A stretch of 64,000 nt of DNA from Amycolatopsis deserti (GCF_014653945.1 NZ_BNAU01000001.1:310001-374000), one strand, 5' to 3'. Shown: positions 39,599-48,206, counted from the first letter of the stretch. A program made the numbers and translations. Notes: a model not told the origin generated them from the sequence alone.

Positions 39599-40168
39599 AT
39601 GTACGCCACCGTCCACCAGTTCCGGCGAGCGATGCGCGGGGAACGCGAGAAGTGGGGCACCGCCGGCCCCGGCTGCCTCGGCGGATGCGTCCTGGTCCAG
39701 GTCGCCGGCATGGCCGGGGTCGTGGTCACCTTCTGGCCGGACCAGGACAGCGCGGCCGCCGCCCGTCCGGAGTGCGAGCAGACCTGGCTCGACTCCCGCG
39801 TCTACCGGGTCGAGTTCAGCCTCCACGCGCCGGGCGAGCCGCGGTTCGCGCAGGCGACCTGGTTCGACGGGCCGCGCCGGGAGGAGGTCGCCGACGCCGA
39901 GCGGCGCGCCGGGCGCGACCGGATCTGGCCCGCCGTCCGGGACCTGCCCGGGCTCGGCACCTGCTACGTGCTGGCGGGGGAGGACCGGGCGAGCGTGGTG
40001 CTGGGTTTCGCCGACAGCGTCGAGACGATCGAGGCCGTGCAGCGGGCCGTGATGACCACCGAGCTGCTGCCCGGCGAGGACGAGGCGCTGCTGCCCGGCC
40101 CGGACCGCGTCGACCTGCACCGCGTGCTGTACGCGGACCTGCCCGCGCCGGTGGGTGATCCCCGATGA
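39599..40168 (+). CDS. Hypothetical protein, possibly antibiotic-monooxygenase-like
   Basis: A 189-residue soluble protein starting MYATVHQFRRAMRG, with a Gly/Cys-rich GPGCLGGCVLVQVAG and a second ferredoxin-like half (GTCYVLAGEDRASVVLGF). The two strand-helix-strand halves with internal similarity suggest a dimeric alpha-beta barrel, as in ABM domains, but I do not recognise it firmly. AAAGGAG lies six bases before the ATG. Its last codons overlap the YceI gene (ATGA), so both are cotranscribed. Confidence 0.75.
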   Translation: MYATVHQFRRAMRGEREKWGTAGPGCLGGCVLVQVAGMAGVVVTFWPDQDSAAAARPECEQTWLDSRVYRVEFSLHAPGEPRFAQATWFDGPRREEVADAERRAGRDRIWPAVRDLPGLGTCYVLAGEDRASVVLGFADSVETIEAVQRAVMTTELLPGEDEALLPGPDRVDLHRVLYADLPAPVGDPR

Positions 40169-40641
40169 CCGCCGTGCGCAGCGCCAACTGGACCGTCGTG
40201 GCCGAGGGCACCACCGCGCGCTTCCGGGTGCGCAACTTCGGGCTGAACCGGGTGACCGGCACGATCCCGGTCCGCGGCGGCGCGGTCCAGGGCACGGCCG
40301 TGCGGGCCGAGCTCGACCTGGTGGCGCTGGACACCGGCAACCCGAAGCGCGACGCCGACCTGCGGAAACCGAACCTCCTCGACAGCGCGGCCCGTGCCAC
40401 GCTCCGCTTCACCGGAACCGCGGTCGACGGCGGGCTCGTCGAAGGCACGCTCGCACTGCGGGGCACGACGTGCCCGATCACCCTGACGGTCCGCCCGGCC
40501 CCCGACGACCGCCCCGACGCGCCACACCTGGTGGCGACCGGGGTCCTCGACCGGACGGCGCTGGGAATGCGCGTGCCGCGGTTCGTGATCGGCAGGCACA
40601 TCGAAGTCACCGTGGACGCCCGGCTCGCGCCGGCTCCCTGA
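40165..40641 (+). CDS. YceI-family lipid-binding protein
   Basis: A 158-residue YceI lipocalin-like barrel without a signal peptide, so cytoplasmic. ANWTVVAEGTTARFRVRNFG, ELDLVALDTGNPKRDADLR and the LLDSAARATLRFTGT strand match the family, whose members bind polyisoprenoid-like lipids. Here the usual FLDAEKFPTI reads LLDSAARATL. ATGA overlap with the hypothetical gene upstream suggests they work together. The true ligand is unknown. Confidence 0.85.
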   Translation: MTAVRSANWTVVAEGTTARFRVRNFGLNRVTGTIPVRGGAVQGTAVRAELDLVALDTGNPKRDADLRKPNLLDSAARATLRFTGTAVDGGLVEGTLALRGTTCPITLTVRPAPDDRPDAPHLVATGVLDRTALGMRVPRFVIGRHIEVTVDARLAPAP

Positions 40642-40655
40642 ACCAGTTCATCCGG

Positions 40656-40693
40656 CACGGGTGGTGCGCCCGGATGCGGGCGCACCCCCCGTG
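40656..40693. terminator. Hairpin terminator after YceI
   Basis: A 16-bp stem (40656-40671 with 40678-40693, one mismatch) with a six-base loop begins 15 bases after the YceI stop. No T-tract follows, which is common at GC-rich terminators. Confidence 0.6.
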
Positions 40694-40941
40694 ACACGCT
40701 CGTAGTGCCCGGCATGAGGGTCCTGCGGGTGCGGCGTGCCGCGGATATGTTCCTCGACGCGGATCGTCGCGTGGAGTGGCCTGCGGTGGCGGTGTTGCGT
40801 GAGGCGGGCGTGGCGGCGGATGCCGAGCTCACCGCCTGCGGCCGCCTCGGCGGTCATCGCGGCGCCTTCCGTTGCAGGCCTCCCTGTGGCGGCGGGCCGT
40901 TCCTCACCGCCGGGGTGACCAGCGGGCGGGCGGCGCCGAGG
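40694..40941. other. Intergenic region without a supported gene
   Basis: A plus-strand frame from the ATG at 40714 (MRVLRVRRAADMFLDADRR) stays open past 40900 but has no ribosome-binding site and runs into the antisense of the acyltransferase; a minus-strand frame is equally unconvincing. I see no repeat, operator or RNA here. Confidence 0.4.
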
Positions 40942-41643
40942 TCAGGGCTTCGGCGCGGTGCCGCCCAGGTGGGCGGGCAGCCACCAGAGGTCGTCCGGGC
41001 CGGCGGGCTTCTCCGGGTACTCCGCCTGGGCCCGGTCGAGCAGCACGCTCATCCGGTCGCGCAGCTCGCGGGTGACGGCGTCGGCGTCGGCGTCCGGGCC
41101 GGGGCGCAGCGGCTCGCCCATCAGGATCGAGATTGGCACGTGGCGCTGGGTGAGCCGGCGCGGCCGGCCCTTCGTCCACAGCCGCTGCGAGCCCCACACG
41201 GCCATCGGGATCAGCGGCACCCCGGCCTGGGCCGCCATGCGCGCCGCGCCGGACTTGACCTCCTCGACGGTGAACGACGGGCTGATCGTGGCCTCCGGGA
41301 AGACGCCCACGACCTCACCGGCGCGCAGCCGGGCGACCGCCTCGTCGTAGGCGCCGCGCCCGGCGGCGCGGTCGACCGGGATGTGCCCCATGCCGCGCAT
41401 CAGCGGGCCGGAGATCCGGTGGTCGAAGACCTCCTTCTTGGCCATGAACCGCACCAGCCGCTTCGCCGGCTGGGCGCCCAGGCCGCAGAAGATGAAGTCC
41501 AGGTAGGACACGTGGTTGCAGGCGATGACCGCGCCACCCCGGGCGGGGATGTGCTCGCTGCCCTCGACGCGCAGTTCCAGGTCGAGAACCCGGAACATGG
41601 TCTTCGCGAACAGGACGACGGGTGGGTACACGAGCTCTGCCAT
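40942..41643 (-). CDS. 1-acyl-sn-glycerol-3-phosphate acyltransferase-like protein
   Basis: A 233-residue PlsC-family acyltransferase. The NHVSYLDF motif gives the catalytic H-x4-D and VGVFPEATIS the acceptor-binding FPEGT-like block (here FPEAT); MGHIPVDRA and the IPMAVWGSQ block are also typical. It transfers acyl chains to lysophosphatidate or a related acceptor at the membrane. An N-terminal hydrophobic stretch (VYPPVVLFAKTMF) may anchor it. It stands alone on the minus strand; a TACGG-GA-CCGTA near-palindrome lies just upstream. Confidence 0.88.
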   Translation of the reverse strand: MAELVYPPVVLFAKTMFRVLDLELRVEGSEHIPARGGAVIACNHVSYLDFIFCGLGAQPAKRLVRFMAKKEVFDHRISGPLMRGMGHIPVDRAAGRGAYDEAVARLRAGEVVGVFPEATISPSFTVEEVKSGAARMAAQAGVPLIPMAVWGSQRLWTKGRPRRLTQRHVPISILMGEPLRPGPDADADAVTRELRDRMSVLLDRAQAEYPEKPAGPDDLWWLPAHLGGTAPKP

Positions 41644-41751
41644 CCCGTCAGGTTACGGGACCGTAGGTTACTTCCCCGTAGGGTCGCGATGTGACGTTCG
41701 TCCGGTCCCCGGCGGTGGCCCCGGCCGTGCCACCGGGGCCACCGCGGAAGC

Positions 41752-42852
41752 TCAGGAAACGGCCGCGGCCTTCTTGGCCCGCGCCGCCTCGACGCGCTCG
41801 GCGTGGCTCGGCGGGTTGGCCGGCACGTGCGCGGGCCGCTTGGCCTCCATCTCCTTGCGCAGCACCGGGACGACCTCCTCGGCGAGCAGGTCGATCTGCT
41901 CCAGCACCGTCTTCAGCGGCAGGCCCGCGTGGTCGAGGAGGAACAGCTGGCGCTGGTAGTCGCCGACGTCCTCGCGCATCGCCGCGTACCGGTCGATCAC
42001 CTGCTGCGGGCTGCCGACGGTCAGCGGGGTCGTCGCGGTGAAGTCCTCCATCGACGGGCCGTGGCCGTAGACCGGGGCGTTGTCGAAGTACGGGCGGAAC
42101 TCGTTCCACGCGTCCTGGGAGTTCTTGCGCATGAAGACCTGCCCGCCGAGCCCGACGATCGCGGTGTCGGCCGGGCCGTGGCCGTAGTGCTCGAAGCGCT
42201 GCCGGTAGAAGTGGACCATCTTCTTGGTGTGCGACATGGGCCAGAAGATGTTGTTGTGGAAGAAGCCGTCGCCGTAGTAGGCGGCCTGCTCGGCGATCTC
42301 CGGGCTGCGGATCGAACCGTGCCAGACGAACGGCGGAACCCCGTCGAGCGGGCGCGGGGTGGCGGTGAAGCCGCGCAGGGGGGTGCGGAAGTTGCCCTCC
42401 CAGTCGACGACGTCCTCCTCCCACAGGCGGCGCAGCAGGGCGTAGTTCTCGATCGCCAGCGGGATGCCCTGGCGGATGTCCTGGCCGAACCACGGGTAAA
42501 CCGGGCCCGTGTTGCCGCGGCCCATCATCAGGTCCATCCGGCCGCCCGAGATGACCTGCAGCATCGCGTAGTCCTCGGCGATCTTCACCGGGTCGTTGGT
42601 GGTGATCAGGGTGGTCGAGGTGGACAGGATGATGTTCTCGGTCACGCCGGCCAGGTAGCCGAGCAGGGTCGTGGGGGAGGACGGGACGAACGGCGGGTTG
42701 TGGTGCTCGCCGGTGGCGAAGACGTCGAGCCCGGCCTGGTCGGCGTGCTGGGCGATGGTCAGCATCGACCGGACGCGCTGGGTGTCGTCCGGAGTTTCGC
42801 CGGTCGTCGGATCCGTGGTCACGTCGCCGACGGAGAAGATCCCGAACTGCAT
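41752..42852 (-). CDS. Luciferase-like (LLM class) flavin-dependent monooxygenase
   Basis: A 366-residue bacterial-luciferase-like TIM barrel. FGIFSVGDVTTDPTTGE at the start, GLDVFATGEHHNPPF, LSTSTTLITTNDPVKIAEDYA and DLMMGRGNTGPVYPWF are typical of the FMN/F420-using LLM group. The cofactor (FMNH2 or F420) cannot be decided. It oxidises an unknown organic substrate. AGGAGG lies seven bases before the ATG at 42852. An Ala/Lys-rich C-terminal tail (HAERVEAARAKKAAAVS) is a minor oddity. Confidence 0.88.
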   Translation of the reverse strand: MQFGIFSVGDVTTDPTTGETPDDTQRVRSMLTIAQHADQAGLDVFATGEHHNPPFVPSSPTTLLGYLAGVTENIILSTSTTLITTNDPVKIAEDYAMLQVISGGRMDLMMGRGNTGPVYPWFGQDIRQGIPLAIENYALLRRLWEEDVVDWEGNFRTPLRGFTATPRPLDGVPPFVWHGSIRSPEIAEQAAYYGDGFFHNNIFWPMSHTKKMVHFYRQRFEHYGHGPADTAIVGLGGQVFMRKNSQDAWNEFRPYFDNAPVYGHGPSMEDFTATTPLTVGSPQQVIDRYAAMREDVGDYQRQLFLLDHAGLPLKTVLEQIDLLAEEVVPVLRKEMEAKRPAHVPANPPSHAERVEAARAKKAAAVS

Positions 42853-42920
42853 GACAGCCTCCTGCTGATCTGGTGTTCGGCCGGTAAAACGTCTCGCGCG
42901 GAAGAATATTCCAGGCAAGA

Positions 42921-43871
42921 TTATCGGCCGGTCCAGCGGCGGTGGGCCTCCGGGTCCACGTTGCCCCCGCACACGATCGTGACCACGTGCCGCCCGGCGA
43001 AGCGCTCGCGGTCCTCCAGGATGGCCGCCACACCGAGCGCGGCCGACGGCTCGACGACCAGCCCGGCGTGGTCGAACAGCATCCGCATCCCGGCGATGAT
43101 CGACGCCTCCTGGACCAGGACGGCGTCGTCGGCGACCTGGCGGAGGTCGTCCAGCACGGCCGGGATGGGGCGCCGCGCGGCGACGCCGTCGGCGATCGTG
43201 TTGGTCGACTCGGTGGTGACGACCTGCCCCCGGCGCCACGACAGCGTCATGGCCGGTGCTCCCAGCGGCTGGACGCAGATCACCTCGGCCCCGGGCACAC
43301 AGTCCTTCACCACGTGCCCCACCCCGGTCGCCATCGCCCCGCCGCCGAGGGCGATCAGCACGGCGTCGAACGGCTCGGCCGCCACCAGTTCCAGGCCGAT
43401 GGTCGCCGCGCCCTCGCACGTCTCGATGTCCAGGCTGTCCTCGACCAGCCGGATCCCGTCGTGCCGCGCGATGTCCACCGCCCGCTCGCGGGCCAGCTCG
43501 AAGTCGCCGTCCACCAGCTCCAGCCGCGCACCCAGGGCGCGGATGCGGTCGAGCTTGGTCGCAGGCGCGAACCGGGACGCCACGACGGTCACGTCGAGCC
43601 CCCGGTTGCGGCCGGACCAGGCCAGCGCGTGGCCGAGGTTGCCCGCGCTGGCGCACACCACCGCGCCCGAGCCGAGTGCGCTCGCGATCACCTCGGTGCC
43701 GCGGCCCTTGAAGCTGCGCACCGGGTTCGCCGTCTCCAGCTTGACGCTCACCGCGCAGCCGAGGGCGGCCTCCAGCGCCGCGCAGCGATAGAGCGGGGAG
43801 TCCAGGAACACCGGGTCGATGACGTCGCGGGCGGCTCGGATCCGGGCCGTGTCCAGGCGCGTGGTCAGCAC
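42921..43871 (-). CDS. PLP-dependent threonine/serine dehydratase-like enzyme
   Basis: A 316-residue fold-type II PLP enzyme. The Schiff-base Lys lies in NPVRSFKGRGTEV, SAGNLGHALAWSG binds the substrate carboxylate, and LIALGGGAMATGVGHV is the phosphate-cup glycine loop. Length and motifs fit threonine dehydratase or 3-hydroxyaspartate/serine racemase-type proteins without a regulatory ACT domain. GTG at 43871 overlaps the end of the phosphatase gene by seven bases, so it is the third gene of a ribA-like/phosphatase/dehydratase operon. The substrate in this context is unknown. Confidence 0.88.
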   Translation of the reverse strand: MLTTRLDTARIRAARDVIDPVFLDSPLYRCAALEAALGCAVSVKLETANPVRSFKGRGTEVIASALGSGAVVCASAGNLGHALAWSGRNRGLDVTVVASRFAPATKLDRIRALGARLELVDGDFELARERAVDIARHDGIRLVEDSLDIETCEGAATIGLELVAAEPFDAVLIALGGGAMATGVGHVVKDCVPGAEVICVQPLGAPAMTLSWRRGQVVTTESTNTIADGVAARRPIPAVLDDLRQVADDAVLVQEASIIAGMRMLFDHAGLVVEPSAALGVAAILEDRERFAGRHVVTIVCGGNVDPEAHRRWTGR

Positions 43872-44641
43872 GCGCGCACCAGGTCGAGCACCACGTCCCG
43901 CAACCCGGGGGCCAGCGCGATCGTCGACGCCGAGGACACGGTGTGGTCGCTGCCGTCGGCGTCCAGGACCAGCCCGCCGGCCTCCCGCACCAGCAGCACG
44001 CCCGCCATGGTGTCCCACGGCAGGTTCGACAGGATGATCGTCGCGTCGAGGCGGCCGTGCGCGACCCACGCCAGGTCGGCCGCGGCGGTGCCGATCATCC
44101 GCACCCGCTCCGCCCGCGCGCCCAGATGTTCCAGCAGCGACAGGCGCAGCCGGTTCTTCGGCCCGGCGTCCTCGCCCACCGCGAAGTCGCCCAGGGAGAC
44201 CATCGCCTCGGCCAGCGCCGACGCCCCGGACACCCCGATCCGCGTGTCCCCGGCGTGAGCGCCGTGGCCCTCGGCCGCGGTGTAGACGGTGTCCAGGAAC
44301 GGCAGATCTATCGCCCCCACCACGCTGCGCTCGCCGGACACCAGGGCCAGCGAGATCCCGGTGAGCGGGATGCCGCGGGCGAAGTTCGCGGTGCCGTCGA
44401 CCGGGTCGAGCACCCACCACAGCGCGCCCCGCTCGCCGCCGCGCTCCTCGCCGACGACGCCGATCTCCGGCGTCTCGCGCCCGAGGAACTCCCGCACCGC
44501 CTCCTCGACCGCCAGGTCGATGTCGGTCACCAGGTCGCGTTCGCTCTTCTGGGTGACCGATCGCGGGGCGCGTGAGGTGATGATCCGCCGCCCGATCGCC
44601 ACCGCCTCGCGCGCCACCGGCAGCAGGCTCAGGTGGTCCAC
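43865..44641 (-). CDS. Inositol-monophosphatase-family phosphatase
   Basis: A 258-residue Mg-dependent phosphatase. Metal ligands are visible in GVVGEERGGE (Glu), WVLDPVDGTANFARG (two Asp) and LPWDTMAG (Asp). Family members act on inositol phosphates, histidinol phosphate (HisN) or sugar and nucleotide phosphates. Its ATG begins one base after the stop of the GTP cyclohydrolase-like gene, so the two are tightly coupled; it could dephosphorylate that pathway's ribosyl-phosphate intermediate. Generic IMPase or HisN function is the alternative. Confidence 0.88.
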   Translation of the reverse strand: MDHLSLLPVAREAVAIGRRIITSRAPRSVTQKSERDLVTDIDLAVEEAVREFLGRETPEIGVVGEERGGERGALWWVLDPVDGTANFARGIPLTGISLALVSGERSVVGAIDLPFLDTVYTAAEGHGAHAGDTRIGVSGASALAEAMVSLGDFAVGEDAGPKNRLRLSLLEHLGARAERVRMIGTAAADLAWVAHGRLDATIILSNLPWDTMAGVLLVREAGGLVLDADGSDHTVSSASTIALAPGLRDVVLDLVRAC

Positions 44642-44642
44642 G

Positions 44643-45251
44643 TCAGGACTCCGCCGCGTCGAAGTTGTCCACCTGCGGCAGGACGTGCCCGAGGCGGTCG
44701 CGCTTGGCGGTCAGGTACCGGATGTTGTCCGGGCTCGCCGGCGCCAGCAGCGGCACCCGCGCCGACACGCGGATCCCGTGCGACTCCAGCGCGGCGATCT
44801 TGTCCGGGTTGTTGGACATCAGCCGCACCGACCGGACGCCGAGGTGGTGCAGCACGCGCGCGGCGGGGCCGTAGTCGCGCACGTCCACCGGCAGCCCGAG
44901 GCTCGTGGCCGAGTCGACCGTGTCCAGCCCCTCGTCCTGCAGGACGTGTGTGCGCACCTTCGCGACCAGGCCGATCCCGCGCCCCTCGTGCCCGCGCAGG
45001 TACACCAGCACGCCGCTGCCCTCGCCCACGATCGCGTCCAGTGCCGCGTCCAGCTGTTCCCCGCATTCGCAGCGCACCGCGCCGAACACGTCGCCGGTGA
45101 GGCACTCCGAATGCACGCGCACCAGCACGTCGTCGCGCCGCAGCCGGCCGTGGGCGAGCGCCAGGTGCTCGGCGCCGTCGCGGAAGGCCACGCTGCGGAA
45201 CGTGCCGCGGCGGGTGACCAGTGTCGATTCGGCGATGTCGGCGATGTCCAT
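44643..45251 (-). CDS. GTP cyclohydrolase II homologue with His at the catalytic Tyr position
   Basis: A 202-residue RibA-type protein not fused to RibB. Zinc ligands Cys50, Cys61 and Cys63 lie in HSECLTGDVFGAVRCECG, and HEGRGIGL and NNPDKI follow. E. coli RibA has Tyr105 in IRAYALQD; the same place here reads VRTHVLQD, so His102 replaces it. A Streptomyces paralogue (SCO6655, from memory) with Met there stops at the formamidopyrimidine intermediate. The divergent creatininase-family gene could be the matching deformylase. Riboflavin synthesis remains possible, but no rib genes adjoin it. Start fixed by GAGGGG before the ATG. Confidence 0.88.
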   Translation of the reverse strand: MDIADIAESTLVTRRGTFRSVAFRDGAEHLALAHGRLRRDDVLVRVHSECLTGDVFGAVRCECGEQLDAALDAIVGEGSGVLVYLRGHEGRGIGLVAKVRTHVLQDEGLDTVDSATSLGLPVDVRDYGPAARVLHHLGVRSVRLMSNNPDKIAALESHGIRVSARVPLLAPASPDNIRYLTAKRDRLGHVLPQVDNFDAAES

Positions 45252-45304
45252 GGGTTCCCCTCGTCGTCGATCGGGAACTTGCCCTCCCCGGTATACCTGA
45301 ACCG

Positions 45305-46003
45305 ATGAGTTCGCTGCCGCCCGACACGACCGACGACGTGCGCGACCGCGGGGCCGCGGTGGCGGTGCTGCCCGTCGGAAGCCTCGAACAGCACGGCCCG
45401 CACCTGCCCCTGACCACCGACACCGTGATCGCGTGCGCGGTCGCGTCCCGCATCGCCGGGGAGCACGGGTTCCGGCTGCTGCCTCCGGTCACGGTGTCCT
45501 GCTCGCACGAGCACGCCGCGTGGCCGGGCACGGTGAGCATCTCGGCCGCCACGCTGATCGCGGTGGTCGAGGACATCGCGTCGTCGCTGCGTGCCGGCGG
45601 CGTCGGGAAGCTGGTGCTGGTCAACGGGCACGGCGGCAACCACGTCCTGGCCAACGTCGTGCAGCAGGCCGGCGGCGCGATGGTCCTGTTCCCGACGTAC
45701 GGCGAGTGGCAGGCGGCGCGCGCGGCGGCGGGGGTGCGGACCTCGAACGACGAGGACATGCACGCCGGCGAGCTGGAGACCTCGATCCTGCTCTGCACCG
45801 CCCCGGAGCTGGTCAGGCCCGGGTACGAGACGGCGGACTCGGCACCCGGCGATCTGCGCCACCTCCTCTCACTCGGACTGGCCCCGTACACGAAGTCGGG
45901 CGTGGCCGGTCATCCGTCACTGGCTTCGCCGGACAAGGGCCGGGCGGTGCTGGACGCGCTGGCTGACGCGTTCCGGGCGCACCTGCCGGTTCTCGAGCGC
46001 TGA
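45305..46003 (+). CDS. Creatininase-family amidohydrolase (possible formamidopyrimidine deformylase)
   Basis: A 232-residue creatininase-fold metal enzyme. Metal ligands appear in GSLEQHGPHLPLTTDT (Glu, His, Asp), VNGHGGNHV (His) and MHAGELETS (Glu). The family includes creatininase, mycofactocin MftE and archaeal ArfB, which deformylates the pyrimidine made by a GTP cyclohydrolase. Divergent from a RibA homologue that may release just such a formyl compound, and close to a pterin-synthase homologue, so a deformylase role is the best inference. MftE is less likely because no mft genes are near. Confidence 0.85.
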   Translation: MSSLPPDTTDDVRDRGAAVAVLPVGSLEQHGPHLPLTTDTVIACAVASRIAGEHGFRLLPPVTVSCSHEHAAWPGTVSISAATLIAVVEDIASSLRAGGVGKLVLVNGHGGNHVLANVVQQAGGAMVLFPTYGEWQAARAAAGVRTSNDEDMHAGELETSILLCTAPELVRPGYETADSAPGDLRHLLSLGLAPYTKSGVAGHPSLASPDKGRAVLDALADAFRAHLPVLER

Positions 46004-46015
46004 GCGCCCGGGTCG

Positions 46016-47161
46016 TCACGCCGCTCCGATCGCGAGCAGGTCGGTGTGGTGCACCACCACGCGCAGGTCACCCGCGGCGCAGGCGTCGAGCCGGCGCCGG
46101 AGGTAGGCCGCGGTGTCCAGCCGCGGCTCCTGCCTGCGTGCGGCGGCGACCCAGCCGCGGAGCCACTGCCCGGTCAGCTCACGCTGGCCGGGGCCGAGCC
46201 GCCACGGGCTGGGCGCGTGGTGGACCACCGCGCCGCGCCGTTCGAACGCCCGGGTGGCGACGGCGATCGCGTCCGGGCCGAGCAGGTTCCCGCGCCGCTG
46301 GTGGGCGTTGAAGGCGGCGGTGATGTGCGCGTCGAGCGGGTCCGCGGGCGTCAGCTCGACCCGCCCGGCGACCGAGAGCGTCAGCAGCGCCGCACACCCG
46401 GCGGCTGCGCAGGCCTCGGCGATCGTGTCCACTTCGGACGCGGTGAGCAGGTCGAGCAGCGCGGAGGCGGTCAGCAGCGCGGTGCCGGTGAGGTCGAGCC
46501 CGGTCAGGTCGCCGATGTGGGTCTCGAAGCTCGCGCCGGGGACCGCGGCGCGGGCGAGCAGCCCGGGATCGCGGTCGTGCAGGACCCAGTGCTGCGGAAG
46601 GCCCAGGCGGGGCGCGAGCCAGCGGGCCATCGACCCGGTGCCGGAGCCCAGGTCCCGGATGACGAGGGGAGCCGTGTCGCCGGGCGGGGACCCGGCGGCC
46701 GGGCGATCCGGGGCACCGCCGGCGAGGCGGCTGTTCAGGTGCTCGCGCGGCTGGGCGGGCGGCTCGGTGCCCGGGTTGGGGCCGCCGAGCTGGGCGCTGC
46801 GGTGGTGCCCGGCCGCGCCGCGGCCGCTCGAGTGCTCCCGCGGCGCGGCGAGTGGCTCCGTGGCCTGGCTAGGTGCGCTGGGCGCGCTGTCGGGGCTCTG
46901 GGTCGGGCCATGGCCGCTCGGGTGCTCCTGCGGCGCGGCGGGTGGCTCCGTGGCCTGGGTGGGTGCGCTGAGCGGGGCGCCGTCGGGCCTCCGGGCCGCG
47001 CCGCGGCCGCGCAAGTGCTCCCGCAGCGGGCCGAGCAGCTCCGTGGCCCGGGCGGCCGCGTCGGCGGGCTCGCGCAGCGCCAGCCACTCCGGGGCGCAGC
47101 GGGTCGTCTCCAGGCGGCCGGGCTCGCCGGGGCCGGCGCCGTCCCAGGGGTCCACATTCAT
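46016..47161 (-). CDS. SAM-dependent methyltransferase with an internal Pro/Ala-rich repeat
   Basis: A 381-residue protein. Residues 1-46 hold a short helical start (CAPEWLALREPADAAARATE), residues 47-138 are three repeats of about 31 residues, and residue 165 onward is a class-I methyltransferase Rossmann fold with motif I in RDLGSGTGSMARWL and LHDRDPGLL as the acidic strand-two loop. C-terminal LTGQWLRGWVAAAR and RRRLDACAAGDLRVVV are typical of the PTPS-cluster methyltransferases I recall. ATG at 47161 starts one base after the glycosyltransferase stop. Target unknown; probably the pathway's sugar or pterin-like product. Confidence 0.8.
   Translation of the reverse strand: MNVDPWDGAGPGEPGRLETTRCAPEWLALREPADAAARATELLGPLREHLRGRGAARRPDGAPLSAPTQATEPPAAPQEHPSGHGPTQSPDSAPSAPSQATEPLAAPREHSSGRGAAGHHRSAQLGGPNPGTEPPAQPREHLNSRLAGGAPDRPAAGSPPGDTAPLVIRDLGSGTGSMARWLAPRLGLPQHWVLHDRDPGLLARAAVPGASFETHIGDLTGLDLTGTALLTASALLDLLTASEVDTIAEACAAAGCAALLTLSVAGRVELTPADPLDAHITAAFNAHQRRGNLLGPDAIAVATRAFERRGAVVHHAPSPWRLGPGQRELTGQWLRGWVAAARRQEPRLDTAAYLRRRLDACAAGDLRVVVHHTDLLAIGAA
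46748..47023. repeat. In-frame ~93-bp tandem repeat inside the methyltransferase gene
   Basis: Three units (31, 30 and 31 codons) plus a partial fourth, each starting REH or QEH and ending TEPPAAP or a variant. Period divisible by three, so the frame is kept. Unit one reads REHLRGRGAARRPDG... and unit three REHSSGRGAAGHHRS..., showing clear but diverged copies. It separates the N-terminal segment from the catalytic fold. Confidence 0.85.
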
Positions 47162-47162
47162 C

Positions 47163-48206
47163 TCACGAAACGCCACCCCGTTCCGGTTCATCCAGGATCC
47201 GCTCCATCACCCGCGCGGCGGTCCGCCACGTCACCAGCTCACCCCGCCGCGAGCGGGCCGCCCGGCGCAGCACCGACCGCCACTCCGGCGACGTCAGCCA
47301 CCTCCGCAACGCCCGGGCCAGCGCATCGACCTCGCCCGGCGGCACGACGATCCCGGGCACGGAACCATCGGCCGCCCGGCCCAGCGCCTCGGTCTCCACC
47401 GACGTCAGCACCGGGATCCCACGCGCCAGCGCCTCCGTCACCACCATCCCGTAGGTCTCCGACCGCGACGGCAGCACCAGCAACCCGGCCCGCTCATAAG
47501 CCTGCGCCAGCGGCGCCCCCACCAGCGGCCCGGTGATCGTCACGCGACCGGCCAGCCCGCGCCGCGCGACCAGCTCCCGCACCCGCGCGGCGAACGCGGG
47601 GGAGCGGCGGACCGGCCCCACCAGCCGGCACGTCCACTCCAGGTCCGCCACCGCGGCCAGCGCCTCGACCAGCACGTCCTGCCCCTTGTGCGGGGTCAGC
47701 GACGCCACGCACAGCAGCTCCTCACCCGACGACAGCGGCGCCGGATCCGTGCCCGGCGTGACCACGTGCACCCGCTCCGGCGGCAACCCGTGGTGCCGCA
47801 CCAGCCGCGACGCCGTCCGCGCGCCCGGGGTCACCACCGCCGACGCCGCGCGCAGCGTCGCCCGCTCCAGCGCGTCCAGCGCGACAGACGCGCCGGTCTC
47901 GTCGGCCAGCGGCATGTGCACCAGCACCACCAGCCGCAGCCGCGCGGCGTGCGGCACCACGATCTCCGGCACCCCGCACGCCACGAGCCCGTCGATCACC
48001 ACCAGCGAGCCCGGCGCGGCCGATCCCAGCGCCCGGTCCAGCGCGGCTCGCGCGGACGCCGACGGGTGCGGCCACGACCCGGCGACCGCGACCTCCCGCA
48101 CCGGCCGGCCCAGCGCGGCCAGCTCCCGGCTCAACCGCCGGTCGTAGACGTTGCCGCCGCTGGGCAGCTCCGGATCGTCGACGTCACCTGGCAGGATGAA
48201 GATCAC
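47163..48206 (-). CDS. Glycosyltransferase family 4 (GT-B)
   Basis: A 347-residue retaining GT-B glycosyltransferase. N-terminal acceptor domain begins [19 protein letters not shown]; the donor domain has [43 protein letters not shown] (the E-x7-E motif, in part) and [13 protein letters not shown]. No membrane segment. GTG at 48206 overlaps the pterin-synthase stop by 23 bases, so translation is coupled. It would add a sugar from a nucleotide-sugar donor to the cluster's product or a lipid carrier. Confidence 0.88.
   Translation of the reverse strand: MIFILPGDVDDPELPSGGNVYDRRLSRELAALGRPVREVAVAGSWPHPSASARAALDRALGSAAPGSLVVIDGLVACGVPEIVVPHAARLRLVVLVHMPLADETGASVALDALERATLRAASAVVTPGARTASRLVRHHGLPPERVHVVTPGTDPAPLSSGEELLCVASLTPHKGQDVLVEALAAVADLEWTCRLVGPVRRSPAFAARVRELVARRGLAGRVTITGPLVGAPLAQAYERAGLLVLPSRSETYGMVVTEALARGIPVLTSVETEALGRAADGSVPGIVVPPGEVDALARALRRWLTSPEWRSVLRRAARSRRGELVTWRTAARVMERILDEPERGGVS

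Noticed and set aside
40714-40941. Plus-strand open frame after YceI as a gene
   Set aside because: No ribosome-binding site and it continues as the antisense of the acyltransferase gene.
41654-41680. TACGG-GA-CCGTA near-palindrome and a further CCGTA before the acyltransferase
   Set aside because: Short arms in GC-rich DNA and no adjacent regulator; kept only as a remark.
45305-46003. Creatininase-family gene as mycofactocin MftE
   Set aside because: No other mft genes are in the window, and the divergent GCHII homologue and pterin-like genes give a better context for a deformylase.
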